Of a DNA stretch of 64,000 bases, positions 16,276-23,757 are shown one piece after another (the stretch's first letter is position 1; each line of letters begins with the position of its first letter). This DNA comes from Streptomyces cellulosae (lineage in GTDB: Bacteria > Actinomycetota > Actinomycetes > Streptomycetales > Streptomycetaceae). The notes under the pieces were generated by a model. The model did no database searches and was not told the DNA's origin. It was given only the letters and a program-made list of their open reading frames with translations. Both the position numbers and the translations under genes were made by a program. The stretch is taken from positions 62,001 through 126,000 of the forward strand of contig BNBH01000011.1 of the NCBI GenBank assembly GCA_014655195.1. Reading direction: 5' to 3'.

Positions 16276-16977
16276 ATGGAGCTGCGTCACGAGTTCACGG
16301 TGCCCGTCCCGGTCGACGACGCCTGGAGGGCCCTCCTCGACATCGAACGGGTCGCGCCCTGTCTGCCGGGGGCGTCCGTGGAGGAGTACGACGACAAGAC
16401 GGTGACCGGGTCGGTGCGGGTCAAGGTGGGCCCGGTGACCGTCACCTACAAGGGCACCGCCGTCTTCGAGGAGCGGGACGAACAGGCGCGCCGGGTGGTG
16501 CTGGTGGCGGGCGGCCGGGACGCGCGGGGTCAGGGCACGGCCCGCGCCACGGTGACCGGCACGCTGAGCGAGCGGGACGGGGTGACGACGGTGACCGTGC
16601 ACACCGACCTGACGGTGACGGGACGGCCCGCGCAGTTCGGGCGGGGTGTGCTGAGCGAGGTGGGCGAGCGCGTCATCGGCCAGTTCGCGGCGTGCCTCGC
16701 GGAGCGGCTGACGGAGCGGGCCGAGGAGGCTCCCGAGCAGCCCACGGCCCCCGACGAGGCTTCCGAGCAGCCCACGGCCGCCGGCAACAAGGGGCCCGCG
16801 GAGGTCACGACCCCGCGGCCCGCGTCACAGGAGCCGCTCGACCTCCTGCGCACCGCGGGACTGCCGGTCGCCGCGCGGGCCGTCGCGGCGCTGGCGGCGG
16901 TCGTGGCGGTGGCCGTGTCCGTGCTGCGGATACGGCGGCGGAACGCCCGGAAGAAGAATGTCGGCCGGGGTGTGTGA
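16276..16977 (+). CDS. coxG: CoxG-like SRPBCC protein with C-terminal membrane anchor
   Basis: A 233-residue protein. Residues 1 to about 145 form a CoxG/SRPBCC domain (MELRHEFTVPVPVDDAWRAL, CLPGASVEEYD, VKVGPVTVTYKGTAVF), followed by a flexible acidic linker rich in EQPTA and a C-terminal transmembrane helix near residues 199-221, capped by Arg/Lys (RIRRRNARKK). CoxG is reported to anchor CO dehydrogenase to the membrane, and the helix fits that role here, with the soluble domain facing the cytoplasm. AGGAGG precedes ATG 16276. It closes the operon begun at 9386. Confidence 0.88.
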   Translation: MELRHEFTVPVPVDDAWRALLDIERVAPCLPGASVEEYDDKTVTGSVRVKVGPVTVTYKGTAVFEERDEQARRVVLVAGGRDARGQGTARATVTGTLSERDGVTTVTVHTDLTVTGRPAQFGRGVLSEVGERVIGQFAACLAERLTERAEEAPEQPTAPDEASEQPTAAGNKGPAEVTTPRPASQEPLDLLRTAGLPVAARAVAALAAVVAVAVSVLRIRRRNARKKNVGRGV

Positions 16978-17098
16978 GCCGTACGGGTACGGGTAGTCGC
17001 CACGTATCACCTCCGATCGATGGAAGGGGGTCCGTGGAAGAGTCGCATCTACTCGCAGCGCCCGGGCCGTTTCCACCGAGGCGAAGCGGTCCGGACCG

Positions 17099-17617
17099 TC
17101 AACGCGGCGGCAACCGGTGGAGGGCCACCTCCGAGAGCCGGCCGTCGTCGGCCGTGACGGTCATATAGGTGCAGTGGGGCTGTCGGCGGCGATCCGTCGG
17201 GGACCCCGGATTGAGCAAGCGAAGTCCCGTGGGAGCCGTGGTGTCCCACGGGATGTGACTGTGTCCGAACACGAGCACGTCGAGATCCGGGAAGCGCTCG
17301 GCGCACCGTTTCTCCCGCCCCTGCGCGGGACCCGTCTCGTGGATCACCCCGAAGCGCAGCCCCCCGAGTTCCGCGCGGGCCACCTCGGGGAGCCGGGTGC
17401 GCAGCGCGGGGCCGTCGTTGTTGCCGTACACGGCGAGGAGCCTGCGGCTACGGCTCTCCAGCAGGTCGAGGGCGTCGGTGTCGACCCAGTCCCCCGCGTG
17501 CACGACGACGTCGGCACGGGGGATCTCCTCCAGCAGTTGCTCGGGGAGCTTCTTGGCGCGTTTCGGCAGATGGGTGTCGGACATCAGGAGCAGACGCACG
17601 GTGGGCAGCCTAGACAT
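17099..17617 (-). CDS. YfcE-like metallophosphoesterase
   Basis: A 172-residue calcineurin-like phosphoesterase. All metal-binding motifs of the YfcE/MJ0936 type are present: SDTH (residues 13-16), HAGD (40-43), GNND (65-68), IHE and GHSH, with the closing LLNPGS motif. Members hydrolyse phosphodiesters with Mn or Ni in the cytoplasm; the natural substrate is unknown. ATG 17617 gives the normal length, though no clear ribosome site precedes it; a longer start at 17659 would add an unlikely N-terminus. It converges on the CoxG gene, leaving about 120 bases between. Confidence 0.88.
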   Translation of the reverse strand: MSRLPTVRLLLMSDTHLPKRAKKLPEQLLEEIPRADVVVHAGDWVDTDALDLLESRSRRLLAVYGNNDGPALRTRLPEVARAELGGLRFGVIHETGPAQGREKRCAERFPDLDVLVFGHSHIPWDTTAPTGLRLLNPGSPTDRRRQPHCTYMTVTADDGRLSEVALHRLPPR

Positions 17618-17712
17618 GGGGAGCGGTGAGGGGCGCGTACACGCCGCCGGGCCGCGCACCCCGCGGGATGCGGGCCCGGTGAACGGCGACGGGGGTTCGG
17701 TCCCCGCGGGAG

Positions 17713-17892
17713 TCAGTCCTCGCCCCGCACGATGTTCTCCTCGGCCACGACGACCGGTGCGGCCGGCGTGGTGTCCCGGTCGACCGCCGGCAGGCAGGTC
17801 CGCAGCGGTTCCTGGCCGCGCAGCCGCCGTGCGCGTGCCCAGCCGGTCTCCGGACGCCGGGTCCGGGGCTTGTCAGTGCTCTCCGCGATCAC
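17713..17892 (-). CDS. Small hypothetical protein (59 aa)
   Basis: A GTG-initiated frame of 60 codons that begins MIAESTDKPRTRRPETGW and ends VVVAEENIVRGED. GGAA lies about 11 bases upstream. The protein is Arg-rich at the start and acidic at the end, with no membrane segment or cleavage signal. Support is codon use (strong G/C third positions), the ribosome site and the fit between the phosphoesterase and CBS genes. I do not recognise the family. Confidence is limited because of its size. Confidence 0.5.
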   Translation of the reverse strand: MIAESTDKPRTRRPETGWARARRLRGQEPLRTCLPAVDRDTTPAAPVVVAEENIVRGED

Positions 17893-18001
17893 GTCACATC
17901 ATCTTCCTTCTGTGGTCACCGGCGGGCCGGGTCCCCCGGCGCCCCGCCGGTCAAACACCGCACGCGGGAAAATGTGCAACTTCGGCACCTACGTGGCGAG
18001 T

Positions 18002-18421
18002 TCACGGGTGCGGGCGGGCGGCCCTGATGTCGGCGAGGGCGGAGTCCGGGTCGCGCTCCAGGGCGACGTCCCCCAACGACAGGACGCCGACCGGGTGTTC
18101 GCCGTCGACCACCGGGACGCGCCGTACGGCGTGTTCCCGCATCAGCCGCACCGCGAGGTCCAGCTCGTCGTCGGGCCGTACGGTCACCAGGTCCTCGCTG
18201 CACGCGCGGACCACGGTGGTCTCCTCGGGGTCGACGCCGTCGGCGACCGAACGCACGACCAGGTCCCGGTCGGTGACCAGTCCCCGCAGCTGCCCGTCGT
18301 CGGTGACCAGCACGGCTCCGAGGTCGTGGTCCCGCATCAGGCGGGCGGCCTGCGCGACGGACGTGTACGGTCCGACGGACACCGGGGCGGCGGTCATGAT
18401 GTCGCGGACGTACTGGGCCAT
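18002..18421 (-). CDS. Two-CBS-domain protein
   Basis: A 139-residue protein made of a tandem CBS pair (Bateman module): MTAAPVSVGPYTSVAQAARLM... GLVTDRDLVVRSVADG and CSEDLVTVRPDDELDLAVRLMREHAVRRVPVVDGEHPVGVLSLGDVA. Such free-standing modules bind adenosine nucleotides and act as energy sensors or switches for partner proteins. A GGAAGGGAA ribosome site precedes ATG 18421. It lies downstream of the SpoIIE phosphatase at 18506 on the same strand, with an 84-base gap that includes the palindrome GGGTACCC at 18478. Confidence 0.9.
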   Translation of the reverse strand: MAQYVRDIMTAAPVSVGPYTSVAQAARLMRDHDLGAVLVTDDGQLRGLVTDRDLVVRSVADGVDPEETTVVRACSEDLVTVRPDDELDLAVRLMREHAVRRVPVVDGEHPVGVLSLGDVALERDPDSALADIRAARPHP

Positions 18422-18505
18422 GGCGGTTCCCTTCCCTCGGCTCGCCCGGCCTCGTCGGCCGGCTCGGTGAGGGGGCCGGGTACCCGCGACGCGGCGGGCG
18501 CACCG

Positions 18506-20953
18506 TCAGTGCCGTACGGTGAACTCCGCCCAGACCTGTTTGCCGCCGCTGACCGGCAGGGTGCCCCAGGCCGCCGACACCGCCTCGACGAGGAGGATGC
18601 CGCGGCCCCCGGTGGCCTCCCAGCCGATGCTGGTGGGCTTCACCGGCGAGCGCGGGGACGAGTCCGCGACGGCGATGCGCAGCCGGTCCCCGATCAGGGT
18701 GAGGTCGAGGCGGACCTTGCCGTCGGTGTGCACCAGGGCGTTGGTGACCAGTTCGGACACTGCGAGCAGCGGCGCGTCGATCTCCTCGGTGACGCCCCAG
18801 GAACGCAGGGTGCGCCGGGTGAAGCGGCGGGCGTGCCCGACCGCCTGCGGGACCCGCCACACCGTCCAGCTCTCCCGCAGCGGGCGGGTGTCCATGCCGT
18901 CGTAGCGCATCAGCAGCAGCGCGACGTCGTCGCTGCGGAGCGCCTTGCCGAGCAGCGCGTCCGCGACCGGCCCGAGGTCGGCCGGGTCGGAGGCCCCCAC
19001 CTGCCGGGCGAACCGCTCCATGCCCGCGTCGATGTCCGAGTCGGGCGACTCGACCAGGCCGTCCGTGGTGAGGGCGACCAGCGTGCCGGGCTGGAGCCGC
19101 AGCGGGCTCATGGGGAAGTCGCACTGCCGCACCACCCCGAGCGGCGGGCCGCCCTCCGCCTCGGCGATCTCGGTGCGTCCGTCCGGGTGACGCAGCACCG
19201 GCGGGAGATGCCCGGCGCGCACGCACCAGGCGGACCCGGCCTCCATGTCGACGTCGACGTAGCAGCAGGTGGCGAAGAGGTCGGTCTCCAGGTCGACGAG
19301 GAGCCGGTTGGCGTGCGAGACCACCACGTCCGGGGGGTGGCCCTCGACGGCGTAGGCGCGCAGGGCGGTACGCATCTGCCCCATGAGGGTGGCGGCGCCC
19401 GCGCTGTGGCCCTGCACGTCGCCGATGACGAGGGCGACGTGGTTGTCGGGCAGCGGGATGACGTCGTACCAGTCGCCGCCGAGCTCCAGTCCGGCGGTGC
19501 TGGGCAGATAGCGGGCGACGGCGACCGCGCCCGGCAGCCGGGGCAGGCGGCGCGGCAGCAGCTGGCGCTGGAGCATGCCGACCAGCTCGTGCTCGGCGTC
19601 GAAGGCGCGCGCCCGCATCAGGGCCTGCCCTGCCAGGTTGGCGGCGGCGGTGAGGAGGGTGCGCTCGTCCGCGCCGATGTCGTGCGGGGCGTCCCAGCCG
19701 ACGAGGCAGGCGCCGGCCATGCGGTTGCCGGCGGGCAGCGGCAGTACGGCGAGCCCGCCCGGGCCGACCTCGGCGAGGGCCGGTTCCAGCGGGGAGCCGG
19801 CCGGCCATATCGTGGGGCGGCCCTCGCGCAGGGCGGCGGCCAGGGTCGGCATGGTGCGCACGGGTGCGTCGGGCCACTCGGTGCGCCACTCCGACCGCCA
19901 CACCTCGGGCCAGGCCTCCGGCTCGGGCGGGTCGAGGACGGTGACGACCAGCCGGTCGCTCTCCAGCTCGGCGAGCGCGATCCGGTCGGCGCGCAGCGGG
20001 CGGCGCAGGGCGGCCACCACGGCCTTGCCGACGTCCCGCACGGTGACGGCGGTCGACAGGGCGGCGGCCAGGCGCTGCACCCGGGCCACGTCGGTGACGT
20101 CGGCGCGCAGCTTGGAGGCGTCGGTGACGGTGCCGACGAGACGGGCCGGACGCCCCTCGCCGCCGTGCTCCAGCCGGCCGCGCAGCCGCAGCCACCGGGG
20201 CGGTCCGTCGGGCTGGAGCACCCGGAACTCCAGCTCGCGGTCGCCGATCGTCATGTGGTCGGCCTCCACCACGGACATCAGCGAGGGCAGGTCCTCGGGG
20301 ACGGTCAGGCCCAGCAGGGTCTCCACCCGTCCGTCGAAGTCGTCCGGGTCCAGTCCGAACAGTTCCAGGACGTCGTCGTGCACCCGGACCCGGCCGGTGT
20401 CCATGGCGAGGCTGAAGCCGCCCGGCGGCAGGTCCGCGCCCTCGGCGGTGACCGGCGGCGCGGGGAAGGCGACGGCGTCCGCGACGAGGCCGAGGCACTC
20501 CCGGTCGCCGTCGTCGAAGCCGCCGGGCCGCTCGCTCACCGCGAGCAGACAGCCGCCGCCGTCGTGGCGCACGGGCAGCGCGGCGAGGTGGAACTCGCGG
20601 CGGGGCGTGCGGCGCGACTGGGACTGGGCGGCGAGGTCCCTCGGGCCGAGCCACACCGCGCGGCCCCGGTGCGCCTCGGCGACCGGGGTATGGCCGGCGG
20701 CGGAGTAGCAGTCGCGCACCCCGCACAGGGTGCGGGGCAGCCCGGCGGCCTCCGCCAGGCACAGCAGCTCGCCGTCCTCGCCGAGGGTGTAGAAGCCCGC
20801 GAAGGCGGCCCCCGCGAAGACGAGCGCCTGCTCCAGGACGCGGCGCAGCCGGTCGGGCGCCTGAGGGTCGGCCGCGATCGCGCTCAGGGCACCTTCGGCG
20901 CGCAGCGTTCTCGTGCTGCGTCCCGCAGCGCCCTCACCGACCACGTTGGCCAT
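18506..20953 (-). CDS. PP2C-type SpoIIE phosphatase with GAF/PAS sensors and C-terminal kinase-like ATPase
   Basis: An 815-residue multidomain regulator. In order: GAF-like domain (about 20-185), PAS with a PAC-like end (about 190-285), a second GAF (about 300-455), SpoIIE/PP2C phosphatase (about 475-690; GGDWYDVIPL, VIGDVQGHS, ALTTDGLVESPD) and a C-terminal HATPase_c_2 domain of the RsbW anti-sigma kinase type (LAVSELVTNALVHT and GGRGILLV). It can thus both phosphorylate and dephosphorylate anti-sigma antagonists of the STAS type. No strong ribosome site precedes ATG 20953. It is divergent from another SpoIIE gene at 21293. Confidence 0.88.
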   Translation of the reverse strand: MANVVGEGAAGRSTRTLRAEGALSAIAADPQAPDRLRRVLEQALVFAGAAFAGFYTLGEDGELLCLAEAAGLPRTLCGVRDCYSAAGHTPVAEAHRGRAVWLGPRDLAAQSQSRRTPRREFHLAALPVRHDGGGCLLAVSERPGGFDDGDRECLGLVADAVAFPAPPVTAEGADLPPGGFSLAMDTGRVRVHDDVLELFGLDPDDFDGRVETLLGLTVPEDLPSLMSVVEADHMTIGDRELEFRVLQPDGPPRWLRLRGRLEHGGEGRPARLVGTVTDASKLRADVTDVARVQRLAAALSTAVTVRDVGKAVVAALRRPLRADRIALAELESDRLVVTVLDPPEPEAWPEVWRSEWRTEWPDAPVRTMPTLAAALREGRPTIWPAGSPLEPALAEVGPGGLAVLPLPAGNRMAGACLVGWDAPHDIGADERTLLTAAANLAGQALMRARAFDAEHELVGMLQRQLLPRRLPRLPGAVAVARYLPSTAGLELGGDWYDVIPLPDNHVALVIGDVQGHSAGAATLMGQMRTALRAYAVEGHPPDVVVSHANRLLVDLETDLFATCCYVDVDMEAGSAWCVRAGHLPPVLRHPDGRTEIAEAEGGPPLGVVRQCDFPMSPLRLQPGTLVALTTDGLVESPDSDIDAGMERFARQVGASDPADLGPVADALLGKALRSDDVALLLMRYDGMDTRPLRESWTVWRVPQAVGHARRFTRRTLRSWGVTEEIDAPLLAVSELVTNALVHTDGKVRLDLTLIGDRLRIAVADSSPRSPVKPTSIGWEATGGRGILLVEAVSAAWGTLPVSGGKQVWAEFTVRH

Positions 20954-21292
20954 TACAGCGCTAAAGGGTCACGGGCGCAGCCCCTGTGCGCGAACGGCGC
21001 GCGGCTCGGCCGCGCCGCTATGCACACGGGTTCGCGCCCTGCGCGCGGTTCGCGAGCCCGCGGCGGGGCGTGGCCGGGCCCGCCCGGACGTCCACGGGGC
21101 TCGGGGCGGCTCGGCCGCGCCGCTATGCACACGGGTTCGCGCCCTGCGCGCGGTTCGCGAGCCCGCGGCGGGGCGTGGCCGGGCCCGCCCGGACGTCCAC
21201 GGGGCTCCGCCCCGGAGGAGGGGCTGTTTTTCGCCTTACGGCCCCATTACGGGGTACGCGCAGGGTGCGGACCGTGCGAGGAGGTGGTCGGC
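20954..21292. other. Divergent intergenic region between two SpoIIE genes
   Basis: This 339-base gap holds both promoters and the 102-bp direct repeat described separately, followed by a GGAGGAGGGGCTGTTTTTCG stretch near 21213-21234. No gene is supported; frames crossing it are by-products of the repeat's 105-base period. Confidence 0.7.
21001..21207. repeat. Perfect 102-bp tandem direct repeat, period 105
   Basis: Bases 21001-21102 and 21106-21207 are identical, separated by three bases. The unit is GC-rich and contains CGGCCGCGCCG and the hexamer TGCACA. It lies in the promoter gap between two divergent SpoIIE phosphatase genes. The period is a multiple of three, but no start or ribosome site supports translation. 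Confidence 0.95.
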
Positions 21293-23422
21293 GTGTCCGA
21301 GGGACAGGTGTCCGCGCAGACGCGCGCCCCCGTCGGCCGTCCGCTGCTGTCGCTGACGCTGGCCGCGCTGATGGACGAGGTGCACGCGCACTCCGGCGCC
21401 GTGTACCTGCTCTCCCCCGACCAGCCCGTGCTGGAGATGGCCGTGATGGCGGGCCTGCCGCGCGCCTTCGCCGCGCCGTGGGAGCGGGTCGGGCTGAGCG
21501 CGCCGCTGCCCGTCTCCGACGCGGTGCGGGAACGCCGGCTGGTGTGGGTGGGCGGCGGGGAGGAGATGGCCCGTCACTACCCCCGGATCGCGATGGTCCT
21601 CCCCTACCCCTTCTGCCTGGCCGCGCTTCCGGTGGCGACGGGGTCGAAGACGTACGGCGCGGCCTTCGTGACCTGGCCGGCCTCGCACCCGCCGGAGCTG
21701 TCGGAGTGGGAGCGTGAGCACCTCACCGCCGCCTGCGACCGGCTCGCGGTGCGGCTGGAGCGGGCCGCCGAGAACAGCCTGACCCTCGCGCACGAGCCGG
21801 ACCTGCTGGCCGCGCCGGTGGTGGGCGGGGTGGCCGGCTCGCTGGGCACGGTGGAGGCGGCCCGGATGGTGTCCCGGCTGCCGTACGGGCTGTGCTCGCT
21901 GGATCTGCACGGGCGGGTCGCGTTCGCCAACAACGCCGCGTCCGACCTTCTCGACGTGGCGCCGGACCGGCTGCCGGGCGCGCACCTGTGGGCGGCGGTG
22001 CCGTGGCTGAACGACCCGGTGTACGAGGACCGGTACCGGGCGGCCTTGTTCAGCCAGCACGTCACGTCGTTCGTCGCGCTGCGCCCGCCCGACACCTGGC
22101 TGTCCTTCCGTCTGTACCCGAGCACGACCGGCATCACCACGCGGATCAGCCGGGCCCGCGCGGTCACGGAGATGAACCGTGCGGCGCCGCAGCCGGGCGC
22201 CGGCACGGACCGGCTGGTGACCATCACGCAGGTGCTGAGCCTGGCCGGGTCGCTGACCGAGGCGGTCGGGGTGCAGGACGTGGTGCAGCTGGTCGCGGAC
22301 GAGATCGTGCCGGCGGTGGGCGGCCAGGGACTGGTGGTGCTCGGCTCGCGTGCGGGCCGGCTGCGGGTGCTCGGGCACCGCGGCTACGCGGAGCCGGCGG
22401 TGGTGGAGCGGTTCGACGGGCTGCCGCTGTCCGAGCCGACGCCGGGCGGCCAGGTGCTGCGCACCGGGGTGCCCGCCTTCTTCGAGTCGCGGGAGGAGCT
22501 GGAGCGGCTGTACCCGGCGCTGCAGACGCATCCGTCGGAGTTCTCGGCGTGGGCGTACCTCCCGCTGATCGCCTCGGGGCGCCCGGTGGGGACGTGTGTG
22601 GTGTCGTACGGGGCGCCGCACCGGTTCGCCACGGAGGAGCGGGCGGTGCTGACGAGCCTCGCGGGGCTGATCGCGCAGGCGCTGGAGCGGGCGATGCTCT
22701 ACGACGTGAAGCACCGGCTGGCGCACGGGCTGCAGGAGGCGCTGCTGCCGCACACCCTGCCGGCGCTGGACCGTATCGAGGCCGCAGCCCGGTATCTGCC
22801 CGCCACCCGGGGCATGGAGATCGGCGGCGACTTCTACGACCTGGTGCCGACCGAGGGCGTGGCGGCGGCGGTGATCGGGGACGTGCAGGGGCACAACGTG
22901 ACGGCGGCGGGGCTGATGGGCCAGGTCCGTACGGCGGTGCGGGCGTACACGGCGGTGGGGCAGGCGCCGGACGAGGTGATGCGCAGTACGAACCGGCTGC
23001 TGCTGGACCTGGGCGCGGAGCTGTTCGCGAGTTGTCTGTATCTGCGGCTCGACCCGGTGCGGGGGCGGGCCGTGATGTCGCGGGCGGGGCATCCGCCGCC
23101 GCTGCTGCGCCGCCCCGACGGGCGGGTGCGGGTGCTGGACCTGGCCGGCGGGCCGCTGCTGGGCATCGACGGCACGGCGGTCTATCCGTCGACGGAGGTG
23201 GCGCTGCCGCCCGGTTCGCTGCTCGTGCTGTACACGGACGGTCTGGTGGAGTCGCCGGGCGTCGACTTCGAGGACGCGCTCGCCGCGCTGTGCCGGCGGC
23301 TCACCGAGCTGGGGGACCTGCCGCTGGACGATCTGGCGGACGCGCTGATGCGGCACGGCCCGCACTCGGCGGACCGGCTGGACGACACGGCGGTGCTGCT
23401 GCTGAGGTCCCTGCCGGGTTGA
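21293..23422 (+). CDS. SpoIIE phosphatase with GAF-PAS-GAF sensors
   Basis: A 709-residue protein with an N-terminal GAF-like region (about 15-170; PLLSLTLAALMDEVHAHSGAV), a PAS domain (about 185-300; GLCSLDLHGRVAFANNAASDL), a second GAF (about 315-470) and a SpoIIE/PP2C domain to the end (GGDFYDLVP, VIGDVQGHN, LYTDGLVESPG). Metal-binding aspartates are present, so phosphatase activity is expected; unlike the neighbour at 18506 it lacks the kinase-like ATPase domain. GAGGAGG eight bases before GTG 21293 fixes the start. Longer upstream frames cross the tandem repeat and are rejected. Confidence 0.88.
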   Translation: MSEGQVSAQTRAPVGRPLLSLTLAALMDEVHAHSGAVYLLSPDQPVLEMAVMAGLPRAFAAPWERVGLSAPLPVSDAVRERRLVWVGGGEEMARHYPRIAMVLPYPFCLAALPVATGSKTYGAAFVTWPASHPPELSEWEREHLTAACDRLAVRLERAAENSLTLAHEPDLLAAPVVGGVAGSLGTVEAARMVSRLPYGLCSLDLHGRVAFANNAASDLLDVAPDRLPGAHLWAAVPWLNDPVYEDRYRAALFSQHVTSFVALRPPDTWLSFRLYPSTTGITTRISRARAVTEMNRAAPQPGAGTDRLVTITQVLSLAGSLTEAVGVQDVVQLVADEIVPAVGGQGLVVLGSRAGRLRVLGHRGYAEPAVVERFDGLPLSEPTPGGQVLRTGVPAFFESREELERLYPALQTHPSEFSAWAYLPLIASGRPVGTCVVSYGAPHRFATEERAVLTSLAGLIAQALERAMLYDVKHRLAHGLQEALLPHTLPALDRIEAAARYLPATRGMEIGGDFYDLVPTEGVAAAVIGDVQGHNVTAAGLMGQVRTAVRAYTAVGQAPDEVMRSTNRLLLDLGAELFASCLYLRLDPVRGRAVMSRAGHPPPLLRRPDGRVRVLDLAGGPLLGIDGTAVYPSTEVALPPGSLLVLYTDGLVESPGVDFEDALAALCRRLTELGDLPLDDLADALMRHGPHSADRLDDTAVLLLRSLPG

Positions 23423-23757
23423 CCGGCCCCCGTGACACGGAGGCTGCGGCGCCGCGACCGCGCCTGATCCGGCGCGGTGGCGGAAGCGCCCCTGAGGGGC
23501 GCGGGGAACTGCGCGACCAGCCACGGACGACCCGCACCCGGCGCTGACGGGGTGCCGCCGCGCCCACCCTCCCCCACTCTCGGCTTCGCTCGAGCGGGAG
23601 GCACCCCCATCACCCTGGGGGCACCTCCCAGGCCCTTGAGGCACTGGGGGGGGGGAGGCACGACTGTCCGCAGCGGGGCGGTGGCAAGCACGCCTCAGGG
23701 GCGCGCCCCCGGCCCGCACACGGCCGGGGGCGCCTCACACACGTGGGAGCGTGCGGG
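23423..23757. other. Convergent intergenic region with dispersed repeats
   Basis: This 335-base gap between convergent genes has a GCGCCCC/GGGGCGC hairpin (23486-23502), a copy of the GGAACTGCGCGACCAGCCAC repeat (23495-23524), and a C/G-rich stretch with the CTCTCGGCTTCGCTCGAGCG motif (about 23576-23595) that I recall as widespread in Streptomyces. No gene is supported. Confidence 0.65.
23486..23524. repeat. Dispersed repeat, copy A (hairpin plus GGAACTGCGCGACCAGCCAC)
   Basis: A 7-bp GCGCCCC/GGGGCGC stem with a TGA loop runs into the conserved core GCGGGGAACTGCGCGACCAG and then CCAC. Two further copies lie at 37047 and 37148. Confidence 0.85.

Noticed and set aside
17034..17168. Small frame (GTG 17034) with a GGAAGGGGG site after the CoxG gene
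   Set aside because: It runs into the 3' end of the convergent phosphoesterase and its peptide is Pro/Arg-rich without family features; support is only the ribosome site.
21001..21207. Tandem repeat as a CRISPR array
   Set aside because: Only two units of 102 bases separated by 3 bases, with no spacers and no cas genes.
17732..21292. Very long open frame leading into the SpoIIE gene at 21293 (1896 codons in total)
   Set aside because: It is antisense to two convincing genes, its composition is Gly/Arg/Ala noise, and the real protein starts at GTG 21293 with a strong ribosome site. High GC leaves long spurious frames open.
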